A DNA stretch of 64,000 nucleotides from Styela clava. Taxonomy: Eukaryota > Chordata > Ascidiacea > Stolidobranchia > Styelidae. Where the stretch lies: NCBI RefSeq assembly GCF_964204865.1, contig NC_135257.1, positions 5,416,151 to 5,480,150 of the forward strand. Reading direction: 5' to 3'. A model generated the notes under the pieces. It was not told where the DNA came from. It ran no database searches and saw nothing but the letters and a program-made list of their open reading frames with translations. Positions 20,834 to 29,232 of the stretch are shown here, piece after piece. Every line of letters begins with the position of its first letter. The stretch's first letter is position 1. A program made the translations under genes and the position numbers.

Positions 20834-21817
20834 ATGGGGAACAGTCTTCAAATTGAAAGGATCGAGGATACTGGAGAATATCAGAAAGTGACAGTACTTG
20901 TAAAAAAACCAAGGAACTTTACCGATGCCTTTACATCGACAGAAGCTAATTTTGCAGAAAAATTAAAGGTTAATGATGAAGGAAGCCCGGCGCGAGTTGT
21001 TAATTTGGTAAATACAGCGTTAATACAAACACCAACCGTTCGATCACAGGAGTTGTCACCGGATAGAAGCAAGAAATCTGGCGTGTCAAGATCATCTGAA
21101 AGGAAAGGAGAGATTGACTACATAACTGAATGGCTGCGGACCAGCGACGATGAAGTGGTCAAATTACCTGAAACACCGAGTAATTCTCGCGCTTCTTCGA
21201 GATCGGGGAGGGAATCATCAAACAAGAGGGTTGTCGTGGCTACGAAGAGAAAAATTGAAGAACGGTCGAATCCTAAAATACAAATTAAACGGATACGAAG
21301 TCCATTGGCGGATAGGATAAGGTATCCCGAACAACCGAGTAAAATTTTAAAAGTAATTAAAGAAGGAAAATGTGACAACCACTTGAGAAGAATATTTCTC
21401 TCTGAAGGAAGAAATTCAGAAAGGTGGGAAAGGTTCAAAAAATTAAAGAAAAGAGGGAGAGCAAATGACAACGAATGGAGATTAGAAAATGCGCCTCCAT
21501 ATCATGCCAAGAATGAAGAATATTATGAAGTAATCTCCTATGGGAAAGACTTCGTCGAGCGAAAGTATGTAAGGACAGAAATCACTCGGGAAATCGGAGA
21601 TTTTGGGGAACGAATAAAAAGGGACTTGTTAACGGATGTAGTATACCCGGAACTGATAATAAGAGCATTGACGATAATTGAAGAAATAGGCAGACGAGAA
21701 GCAGAAGAGAAGTACTTAGGAGCCCCGAAAGTCTTAAGCAATAAGGTTATGGTATCAGAAAAACAAGATAAAGATATATTGTCATTAACTCTTGAAGACG
21801 AAATGAACATTGAATAA
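20834..21817 (+). CDS. Accessory protein of unknown function
   Basis: 327 residues, intact. The N-terminus reads MGNSLQ, which recalls N-myristoylated proteins, but residue 6 is glutamine, outside the usual consensus. Residues ~65-155 are serine- and charge-rich and look disordered, with basic clusters (TKRKIEERS, KRIRSPLADRIR) that could act in nuclear import or RNA binding. The C-terminal half (about 170-300) is predicted helical and charged and contains a compact aromatic stretch (PPYHAKNEEYYEVISYGKDF). I recognise no family. Its place after env in the circular order corresponds to that of retroviral accessory genes. AATAAA overlaps its stop codon (21812-21817). Confidence 0.8.
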   Translation: MGNSLQIERIEDTGEYQKVTVLVKKPRNFTDAFTSTEANFAEKLKVNDEGSPARVVNLVNTALIQTPTVRSQELSPDRSKKSGVSRSSERKGEIDYITEWLRTSDDEVVKLPETPSNSRASSRSGRESSNKRVVVATKRKIEERSNPKIQIKRIRSPLADRIRYPEQPSKILKVIKEGKCDNHLRRIFLSEGRNSERWERFKKLKKRGRANDNEWRLENAPPYHAKNEEYYEVISYGKDFVERKYVRTEITREIGDFGERIKRDLLTDVVYPELIIRALTIIEEIGRREAEEKYLGAPKVLSNKVMVSEKQDKDILSLTLEDEMNIE

Positions 21818-22632
21818 ATCCCCTATTATCAAAGGAACCCCTATTGTGTTACTAACGTTGTGCTCATGGTTTAACTCGTAACTGGAACTATATTTTATTT
21901 TTTTTTATTTTACGTGATAATATCGTGAGATTAATGATTAAAGATTGATAAGGAACAGTGAAGTGTAATTGACTTGTATTTTATTTTTGATTGCATGCCT
22001 ATTATTATGTATATCTATTGTTAAGTGTTTTTTGTTTGCAATACTTATGTAATGGTGCATATCTCAACTTGTAAATTTAAAACCTTATACAAAAAAAAAA
22101 ATAAAAAATGAGATATGAATAAAACGAAATGCAACCCTATACCCCGATGCTTTATTGTTGGGTTAAAAGTCTTTAATTGTGGGACATATGTGAAATGAAA
22201 CAGTGATATATTGACTGATTTATATAATGTGATGTGTATTGTTTTCAATACTTAATTACGACATTGATCGTGTTAAAACATGGTGATGTTCTAGTTAAGT
22301 ATTGGAGTATTTGGTTGTATTAAGATTTAAAACATAACTAAATAGATAAAAATAGAGTAGTAAAATGCAAACAAGCTCGGATCAAGACTAAAAGGAACTG
22401 TTGTCGAAGTTCCGAACCAAGTGGAATCACCTGTAGACGACAAGAGTCAAGCAGAGAAAACCACTTTAAAAAAGTTGGCATCTCCGCCGGGACTTAAGAC
22501 AACAGATACGAAGAAGCTGATAAGAAGACGCTGATACGAAGAAGCTGATAAGAAGACGCTGATACGAAGAAGCTGATAAGAAGACGCTGATACGAAGAAG
22601 CCGACACAAAGACGCTGAAAAATGTTCAAAAA
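21818..22632 (+). promoter_or_regulatory. Long control/leader region before gag
   Basis: About 815 bp without a gene. It has AATAAA signals at about 21812 and 22117, a TATA-like TTTATATAATG near 22217-22227, a 24-base stretch identical to the Gypsy LTR (22301-22324), and a 28-bp tandem repeat just before gag. The order polyadenylation signal, TATA, leader, gag resembles a single fused LTR plus leader. I could not recognise a tRNA primer-binding site or a polypurine tract with confidence. The regulatory role is inferred. Confidence 0.5.
22505..22616. repeat. 28-bp tandem repeat, four units, before gag
   Basis: Four head-to-tail 28-bp units (22505, 22533, 22561, 22589). The first three are identical and the fourth diverges at a few positions. 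Within each unit an AAGAAG-CTGATA motif occurs in two related forms. It ends 17 bp before the gag start. It could be a protein- or RNA-binding array such as a packaging signal or enhancer. Confidence 0.85.
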
Positions 22633-25347
22633 ATGTTCTCTAAGAAAAGGGAACCGGTGAGTCGCGATGAGGTGAAATTGAGGAAAAGAGTGGGACATCT
22701 AAAACTCATAAGTCAACAACACCAGGACGCGACGAAAAGTGAAGCCAAGCTAAAAAACAAAATGGCGACACAAAGTAAGCTAATAAAAGAATTACATACG
22801 GAAGCTAAACAACTCCAATCAGAACTACCCAAGCTAAAGAAGGAATTAAAAGAAGCCGAAACCGACGTCGAACGAACCCAGAAGGGGGTAGCCATTCTAA
22901 CGAAGGCAGCGAAACAGGCAGCAAAGAAAGTATCGATACAGGACGTTGAAGCATTGGTGTCAGAGAAATATGCGTTGGGAAAAGCTCACGGCGAAGCGAT
23001 GAGGCCAAGGGAAGAGCCGACGGTCATGCCTACGCTGACCACCCCAGCCGTCCTGCTGGCGAATGTTTACCCGACACTAAAAAAAGAAGCACATCAAGAA
23101 AATGGAGCAGCCTCCTTTGGAATCCAGACAAGCGACGGGAATAGTGACGAGGAAGGAGCGAGCTTCGGAAAGGAATTAAGTCACCTAAGGAAGAACAACG
23201 ACAAACTACGCCGAGAAATAGAACAAGCGACAAGTGAGTCGATAAGGAAGATAGAAGAGATGACCCGAAGAGTGCGGGGTGAAACACCTAACGAAAGAGC
23301 TGAAGAAGAGCCTCCCGAGTATCCAGGCAATGAACGACTCAACGTCCAACCGACGGCCCCGTTAGACTGTGCGGTCGCGCTAAAAACAGATATGATGGTG
23401 AGGCCAATCGAATACGAAAAGGTGAGAGAGAATCCAGATCTCCCCCCTGGACCTATGCTTCTGGTGGAACCAGGCATGGACCATCAAGTCGTGCGAATGG
23501 TGCGCCCAGAGCAATTGACATCGACGCCAAAGGGCCAAAAGATACCGACTGCATGTTTCCCCACGGGAATACCGGGACAAGACGCGGTCGCTGACGACAG
23601 AATAAAGAACGGAATGTTGACGGGATATTACCCAGGAATTCAACATGTAACGCCCTATCAAAAGTCAACCTTGATCCCGCGTCCACTTATCTTAACCCCC
23701 CAGTCGAGACAACAGGAAGAGTTGAATCGGACCAGAGCGCAAGAAAACGAAAACTGGACTGCGGGCCGTGGACAGAGGCTAAGGTCAATAGAAATTGACA
23801 ACCCACCGATCATCGTCCCGAGACCAGATGAAGAACTTAGGCCAGGACAACCGGCAATGACTATGTCTGAGATGTTGCAATTGATGCCTCCTCCTGGAAA
23901 CCAAAATTTACTAAGATGGATGACTAAAAGCATGCAAAGAATTCCCCATGGAGAAGGAAATTTGGCAGTAGACATAATTCTGGCTAATGCACTACAAACG
24001 AAATTAAAAGAGGCCAATCGAAATAAAGATGCAGAGCAAATCGCCTTGGCGTTCTCCGACCCCGAACCTAATTGGGAAGACATTATGACGTCACTAGCAA
24101 TAACGAACCCCCAGGGATTAGCCAACAACGACTTGGTAATCAATGAGGTGGGGAGGACATATAACTGGGCAACCCAGAAACCGTGGACGATCATAACGAA
24201 GGCGCTACAGGAAATGGATGTAAGCAAAAATAGCGTAGTAGCGGCGAATGCAGATGGAAGAAGGTTTTTTCAAGTACTAAGGAACAGATTGCCTAGTGCG
24301 TTAAAATTCTTGCTTCAAGGTGCGGAGAGACTGACTTGGGCTGAAGTAACAACACAGTTACAAACATATTGGAACTCAGAAACGATGGACCGAAAGGTCG
24401 CGGATGTGACGACCGATGGTCGCAAGAGATGGGGACGAGAAAGAACCCCGCCTGTGTTTGTAATAAACCAGGTGCCCAAGACCGTGACCTATCCGGCGAT
24501 GCATCAAACTGACCAACTTGAGGTCGGCTCGCAAATGCCAAGACCGCTGAATGATAGCCAAAACAGGAGATATCCTGTAAGGGACAACAGAGGGGTGCCC
24601 CCGCAAAGGCTCCAAGAAAGAGCGAACACCAGAACACCGCGGCCGGCAGGAGGGATGGAAAATACTAGGCGACCGAGATCAACACCACGAGAAGTAGGCG
24701 CAGGACGAAGAAATACAACCCCTGGCCGACCACCCAGGGCGGAGAGTCTGCCCCCGCGCCCCGTACCACGAAATACGGAAGATGCACGAAGAATCAGCCA
24801 ACAAGAAGGTAAAAAATATGATTTTTGGGGAAACCCAAATATCTATGCACCTCTAGGCCTATACTTAACACCACAGACTGGCCAAGCTTTCACTGTATGC
24901 TTCACTTGCAAATCACCTGGGCACTTAAGTCGAGATTGCATCGCAGGGGCTATATTAAGAATGAACGAGCAAATAGTGCGAGACGGCATAATTATGCCGA
25001 GATTGAGAGAACAACCGGAGAACGTCCTTCGAGCTATCGGGGATAAGTGGTCTTCGTTTATGAGTGGAAACAACGTGTTAAGACGCCGGATATCGACGAT
25101 AGAAGAATTGGACGATTACTTTCGATCCCAGAATTCGCCGACGCTGCAAGAGAGAATCACCTTGTGTGATGAATATTATGGAAAAAGACCACAGCGAACC
25201 TCGGATCGCCCGAATTGGATGCCGCCAATAGGAGAAACGGGGGAACCAGAGGAAAGGAGGAGATCGGCTACCTGTGCAGCTCCGGGATGGACAGAACATG
25301 ACCTTGTGGCCGCTCTTTCCTTGGCGGGGGAAGGGTACGAGGGTTGA
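22633..25347 (+). CDS. Gag polyprotein
   Basis: 904 residues, intact, long for a Gag. Residues ~10-110 are a lysine/glutamate-rich coiled coil. Residues ~130-430 are proline-rich and charged. A helical region (about 435-600) with AMTMSEMLQLMPPPGNQ at its front is the likely capsid domain. An arginine/proline-rich stretch (about 660-720) precedes one CCHC zinc knuckle, CFTCKSPGHLSRDC (756-769), the nucleocapsid signature. The ATG at 22633 is preceded by another out-of-frame ATG at 22622; the assignment rests on the open frame. It overlaps the pol frame by 46 nt (25302-25347). Confidence 0.88.
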   Translation: MFSKKREPVSRDEVKLRKRVGHLKLISQQHQDATKSEAKLKNKMATQSKLIKELHTEAKQLQSELPKLKKELKEAETDVERTQKGVAILTKAAKQAAKKVSIQDVEALVSEKYALGKAHGEAMRPREEPTVMPTLTTPAVLLANVYPTLKKEAHQENGAASFGIQTSDGNSDEEGASFGKELSHLRKNNDKLRREIEQATSESIRKIEEMTRRVRGETPNERAEEEPPEYPGNERLNVQPTAPLDCAVALKTDMMVRPIEYEKVRENPDLPPGPMLLVEPGMDHQVVRMVRPEQLTSTPKGQKIPTACFPTGIPGQDAVADDRIKNGMLTGYYPGIQHVTPYQKSTLIPRPLILTPQSRQQEELNRTRAQENENWTAGRGQRLRSIEIDNPPIIVPRPDEELRPGQPAMTMSEMLQLMPPPGNQNLLRWMTKSMQRIPHGEGNLAVDIILANALQTKLKEANRNKDAEQIALAFSDPEPNWEDIMTSLAITNPQGLANNDLVINEVGRTYNWATQKPWTIITKALQEMDVSKNSVVAANADGRRFFQVLRNRLPSALKFLLQGAERLTWAEVTTQLQTYWNSETMDRKVADVTTDGRKRWGRERTPPVFVINQVPKTVTYPAMHQTDQLEVGSQMPRPLNDSQNRRYPVRDNRGVPPQRLQERANTRTPRPAGGMENTRRPRSTPREVGAGRRNTTPGRPPRAESLPPRPVPRNTEDARRISQQEGKKYDFWGNPNIYAPLGLYLTPQTGQAFTVCFTCKSPGHLSRDCIAGAILRMNEQIVRDGIIMPRLREQPENVLRAIGDKWSSFMSGNNVLRRRISTIEELDDYFRSQNSPTLQERITLCDEYYGKRPQRTSDRPNWMPPIGETGEPEERRRSATCAAPGWTEHDLVAALSLAGEGYEG

Positions 25348-28300
25348 GTGACCCGACCATTCAGCTCTCAAAAGAAATATTACCTTGTAAATATGTAAAT
25401 AATATATCAGAATCATTGTTACCAGTTTTCACGGATCTCATAGAAGTCGGAAGTGAGACCTTGAAGTTAAAAAACGTATTCGGAGGAGAACTAATGTTTT
25501 TAATAGATAGAAGAACCGGAGCCACCTTTTTAGCGGATACAGGCTCCGTACCAAACTTAATGAAATTAGAAACGGCGCAAAGACACTATCCCGAAGAATG
25601 GAAAAATAGGAAACCATTGGAAGGATACTTGACCGGAGTCGGAGGGGAATCCAAGGTCGACTCGCTAGTGATAATAGAAAGAGAGGAGGAGAAAATCCCA
25701 TTTGCAGTGGGAAAGAAAATACCGTTGAATATAATAGGATTCCAGTGGATAGGAAGGCTCCAACAAATGGACTCCATCGAAACCAGAATGGATGATCCAA
25801 ATTCTTATTTGAGCAGTGCAGCATTGGCCATCGAACACGAAGGTGACGATCTTCAAGACGATGGGAGACAAAGACATCCGACGCCAGAGCCCCAGGCGGA
25901 AAAAATGGGACTGCCGAATTTCTGGGCTGACAATACAGAATCGCCGGAGTCTCAGGCGAACGTGGGACTGCCGTGGCTTTGGGCTGAAAATACAGAGTCA
26001 GAGTGGCCTTGGGCTCTTGACAACCAAGATGAGAGGATGTCTCGACAACAGGGAAATCGATCAAAAACAGAAGCGCCGGTGTTTCGGGCAGAAACGAAAC
26101 AGTTGATGTCCCAGGGCAAAAGTACGGGACCAGAATTCTTACGATCGACGGACCAAAAAACCAAATCTCGAGGTAAAGTGGATGCATCACATTTATCTCC
26201 CAATGCTGAACTAAATCAAAAGAAAAGCGTGCCTGCGAAACCTAAATACTGGTACCTGTCACAACCGATAAAAGAATATGTGTTGTCAAAAGAAACTCCA
26301 GGATGGGTGAAAAGGGCATTACAGGAACTAGAGGGAGAAGCTATTGCGTTGGCCAAAGAAGAATATACGCCGACGGACTTAGGAACAAAAGAAAACGAGT
26401 TAATCCCTGAAGACGAATGGAAAAAGATTTACGAACCCTATGCAGGAGAATTGGAAAACCTCCAAAAACACTTAAATGAACCACAAGTAATGAAATATAA
26501 GTGCTCAATAGAGTTGAAGGACCCAGATACCAAACCGTTCGTGTCAGGACCTTATAACCTCAAGGGAGAAAAGCAGCAAAAGGCGTTAGAAAACGGGATA
26601 CAACTCATGAAGAATCTGGGAGTTGTGGAGACGGGATTTGCGCAATGGAAACTGGCCATTTTCGTTGTACCGCAAAAAATGAACGAACGTCAGAAACAAG
26701 ACCCAAACTGTGAACAAGCATGGCGTGTAGTGCAGAACCTGCAACCCTTAAATGCTGCAATCAAGGGAATAGAAATAGCCCCTCCATTGATACCAGACGT
26801 GCTCACGATGGCGCAAGGAAGGCCGGTCCTGAGTCTGCTGGATCTAAAGAAAGCCTACTACCATATTGAGGTACCCGAGGAATCTAGAGAATTCCTGGGC
26901 ATTGCAGTGAAAAATGAGCTGCTCAGATTTCGAAAGATGCCGTTTGGAATAAAAACGGGACCGGCGTTGTGGTCTGCAAACATGTTAGAATGCATAGAAA
27001 AACCAGTGACAAAAAACTATAGAGATCGAATTCGAGAAATGGGGAGGATGGACGAAGAAAATGCTGAGCCAATCAAAGTATATATAGACGACATGGTACT
27101 AGCGACCAAAACTATAGCAGACCACCTCGTCTTGTTAAAAGTATTGTTCGAACAAATGGTAGAAATGCGACTAACGATAAGCATAAACAAGTGTTGGATC
27201 GGAAAGAAACGGATAAACGTCCTTGGTGTAACCGTGACAGAACACGAAGTGTTGGTACAACCTGATAGAATACGAGCACTTCGAGAGATACCACCCCCGA
27301 AAAACATAAACGAGCTGCGCGGATGGATTGGCGCATTACGATACCTGGCCAACCACATCCCAAGATTAAGCTTGATATTGACACGGTTTGACGAAAAGAC
27401 GGGAAATGTTCCCTCTACGAGAGGAAAAGTCACGCCACTGGAATGGACGGAAGAATTGTTGGACGACTTTAAAATCGCCCAACAGGCGGTCAGTAATCCA
27501 GAGAAATTGTATCATTTCAAACCCGAGTACAAAACGTATCTGGAAACGGATGCAAGTGAAAAGGGATTTGGCGCCATATTATTTCAAACCAAACCGGAAA
27601 CAACGATTGAGGAAATTGGACCCCATTCAAAAAACGTTTATCCTCTAGCCTATTACAGCCAAAAGTGGAAGACTCAATGCCAGAAGGCTTATGACCCCTG
27701 CAAAAAGGAGTTGAAGGCCCTGCGCGAATCGGTGCGAAAGTTTAAAGAGGTACTGATAGGGACTTCATTTACAATACTGACGGATAACATGGGAGTCCTG
27801 GGGTTATTAAAAAAGATGCAACAACCGAAACAGCCTAGCCAAGATTTTCTTGTACTGCGTTGGTTGAATGAATTGTCAGTATACCCAATCGAACAAGCAA
27901 TACATAGGACTACTCACGAAGTATTTACGTCAGATGGACTGTCAAGATCGGGTTGGATGGAAATGGCCGTGGATGACGAAGACCCGGGAGTTTGGCCCGT
28001 AGCAGTAACGACCCTATCTGGACAAAAACAAAAAAAGAATGACGAAATATCCCGTTTCATAGTCTATCATCTTCGACACAAGACTTGTGAACATGATCAA
28101 AAGGGAATCCACCCGTGGACTGACATTCAATACATAGTGTGGAAACAGTTCGGAGAGTGGTTTCCCCAAAGGAAACTCCAAGAAATTCTTAAAGAAGGAG
28201 GAAGAGTAACGATGTCAGACGAAGGCGTAGGAGCCATCTGTGGGCACTCAAAAGGCGAAAACCCCGAGTATAAAAAGTACGAAGGAAACGAACCGTTATA

Positions 28301-28559
28301 CCACATGACACAGAAGAATAAAATTATGAGCATACTGACCAATGGACTGAAGAAAAAACAGCGAAAATTCATACATCTCACCAACGACCCGAAGAAAATT
28401 CGTGGAAAAAGGACGGAGCGGTTGAAAATATGGCCGACGAAAGACCTGGGAATCATGAAAACACCGAATTCAAAGATATTCTTGGCCCCGGATACGATAC
28501 CGGTGGACAGGATAAGACTATTGACTCATAAACACCCGATTGGATGCGAAGAGCAGTAA
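25344..28559 (+). CDS. Pol: protease-RT-RNase H-Tpt1/KptA-like fusion
   Basis: About 1071 residues counted from a TTG at 25344; the frame is open from 25302 and there is no ATG nearby, so it is probably made as a Gag-Pol fusion. Domains: aspartic protease with ADTGS (64-68); a linker with four imperfect repeats around Q(A)NVGLPWLWAENTES (about 185-225); reverse transcriptase with YIDDM (580-584); RNase H with ETDASEKGFG (D736) and a later TSDGLSRS block. From about residue 900 a Tpt1/KptA domain follows: ISRFIVYHLRHKT (LRH at 910-912), CGHSK (H968), LYHMT (985-989), ILTNGL, HLTNDP and a basic GKRTER segment. This family removes 2'-phosphates from RNA using NAD or ADP-ribosylates 5'-phosphate ends. 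No integrase domain fits between RNase H and the Tpt1 part. Confidence 0.88.
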   Translation: MSDPTIQLSKEILPCKYVNNISESLLPVFTDLIEVGSETLKLKNVFGGELMFLIDRRTGATFLADTGSVPNLMKLETAQRHYPEEWKNRKPLEGYLTGVGGESKVDSLVIIEREEEKIPFAVGKKIPLNIIGFQWIGRLQQMDSIETRMDDPNSYLSSAALAIEHEGDDLQDDGRQRHPTPEPQAEKMGLPNFWADNTESPESQANVGLPWLWAENTESEWPWALDNQDERMSRQQGNRSKTEAPVFRAETKQLMSQGKSTGPEFLRSTDQKTKSRGKVDASHLSPNAELNQKKSVPAKPKYWYLSQPIKEYVLSKETPGWVKRALQELEGEAIALAKEEYTPTDLGTKENELIPEDEWKKIYEPYAGELENLQKHLNEPQVMKYKCSIELKDPDTKPFVSGPYNLKGEKQQKALENGIQLMKNLGVVETGFAQWKLAIFVVPQKMNERQKQDPNCEQAWRVVQNLQPLNAAIKGIEIAPPLIPDVLTMAQGRPVLSLLDLKKAYYHIEVPEESREFLGIAVKNELLRFRKMPFGIKTGPALWSANMLECIEKPVTKNYRDRIREMGRMDEENAEPIKVYIDDMVLATKTIADHLVLLKVLFEQMVEMRLTISINKCWIGKKRINVLGVTVTEHEVLVQPDRIRALREIPPPKNINELRGWIGALRYLANHIPRLSLILTRFDEKTGNVPSTRGKVTPLEWTEELLDDFKIAQQAVSNPEKLYHFKPEYKTYLETDASEKGFGAILFQTKPETTIEEIGPHSKNVYPLAYYSQKWKTQCQKAYDPCKKELKALRESVRKFKEVLIGTSFTILTDNMGVLGLLKKMQQPKQPSQDFLVLRWLNELSVYPIEQAIHRTTHEVFTSDGLSRSGWMEMAVDDEDPGVWPVAVTTLSGQKQKKNDEISRFIVYHLRHKTCEHDQKGIHPWTDIQYIVWKQFGEWFPQRKLQEILKEGGRVTMSDEGVGAICGHSKGENPEYKKYEGNEPLYHMTQKNKIMSILTNGLKKKQRKFIHLTNDPKKIRGKRTERLKIWPTKDLGIMKTPNSKIFLAPDTIPVDRIRLLTHKHPIGCEEQ

Positions 28560-28592
28560 AACACAAAAGTGGGCGGTTATTTCATTAGACCC

Positions 28593-28600
28593 AATATTTT
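28593..28600. repeat. 8-bp target duplication of the 12-kb element (right)
   Basis: AATATTTT, identical to 16573-16580. Confidence 0.9.
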
Positions 28601-28863
28601 ATCGTCTACTGCTGATTATGGAGTCGAAATAAACTTATAGCCTACTTATTACAGTAGACTATTACGGTACCGTACCGGTACCTACCAGTTTGCATTGTGA
28701 CAACTCATTCTTATAATTAATAAACGAAATAGTCTTCGTTTGTCATTTAGTGCATTTTCATACTGTCAGATAGTGTCACCCATAATACAGAAATATCAGA
28801 TAAATACCGAAGTCGGGAAGTATGTAAATTCATTCTCTCCTATCAGTATTACTGTATTACGGT

Positions 28864-29048
28864 TCCATTACATTTGAACCCACGTACATTTGAACCCATG
28901 ACAATTGCACCTGTATGCTATTGCACCTATGGAATTTTTTTTGTTTCACGGATAGTTAAACCCATACTAACCCTAACCCATGGGTTTTAGCACACCCGTG
29001 GATATACGCATGGGTTCAAATGTACATGGGTTCAAATGTACGGTCACC
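28864..29048. repeat. Palindromic MITE M1, copy 1
   Basis: Two tandem blocks of ACATTTGAACCCA at the left are mirrored by two blocks of TGGGTTCAAATGTAC at the right, around an inner part with ATTGCACCT repeats. A second, more diverged copy is at 31871-32020. No coding capacity. The stretch 28601-28863 holds no gene but includes a GGTACC-type microsatellite at about 28665-28682. Confidence 0.7.
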
Positions 29049-29080
29049 CTGTATTACAGTAGTGTACGGTATTTGGTGCA

Positions 29081-29195
29081 GCGGTGTGGCTCATCGTGCT
29101 AAGCATTAGGAACGAGAGGCCGTAGTTTGCCATATCGTTAAGCCGTCATATCGGCTTTCCTCTACCCCGGGATAAATATGTAAATCCTATTTATG
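29081..29195 (+). repeat. SINE S1, internally deleted copy
   Basis: It begins GCGGTGTGGCTCATCG and jumps after about 30 bp to the 3' part of the same family (GAGAGGCCGTAGTTTGCC to AAATCCTATTT). The B box region is missing. Confidence 0.8.
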
Positions 29196-29232
29196 GCTGT
29201 GGGGGTCATTTAAACCTGTAAGGGGTGGTACA

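Larger units (their letters stand above)
16581..28592 (+). mobile_element. Chimeric Merlin-type/retrovirus-like element, intact
   Basis: A 12,012-bp unit between terminal inverted repeats GGGTCTARTGAA (16581-16592 and the complement of 28581-28592). A second shared block, ATAACCGCCC, is directly next to the terminal repeat at the right end but about 63 bp further in at the left. Five intact plus-strand frames lie inside: IS1595/Merlin-type transposase, Env-like glycoprotein, an unknown protein, Gag, and Pol fused to a Tpt1-like domain. All five share an A- and purine-rich coding strand. I found no LTRs and no retroviral integrase. The absence of any stop or frameshift across about 8.5 kb of coding sequence suggests a recent insertion. 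The exact TIRs and duplication argue that the whole unit moved as one. Confidence 0.9.

Noticed and set aside
22447-22698. Minus-strand frame with repeated SASSYQ-like peptides
   Set aside because: It is only the translation of the 28-bp tandem repeat, antisense to the gag leader.
23030-26203. Long minus-strand frames (up to 250 codons) opposite gag and pol
   Set aside because: They result from the A-rich bias of the intact sense frames; none has a recognisable domain.
16581-28592. A normal provirus nested inside a Merlin transposon
   Set aside because: It would need LTRs and a second, shorter target duplication around the retroviral genes. I compared the spacers (16581-16838, 20366-20833, 21818-22632, 28560-28592) by eye and found no long direct repeats. 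Gene order also separates env from gag-pol on the wrong side.
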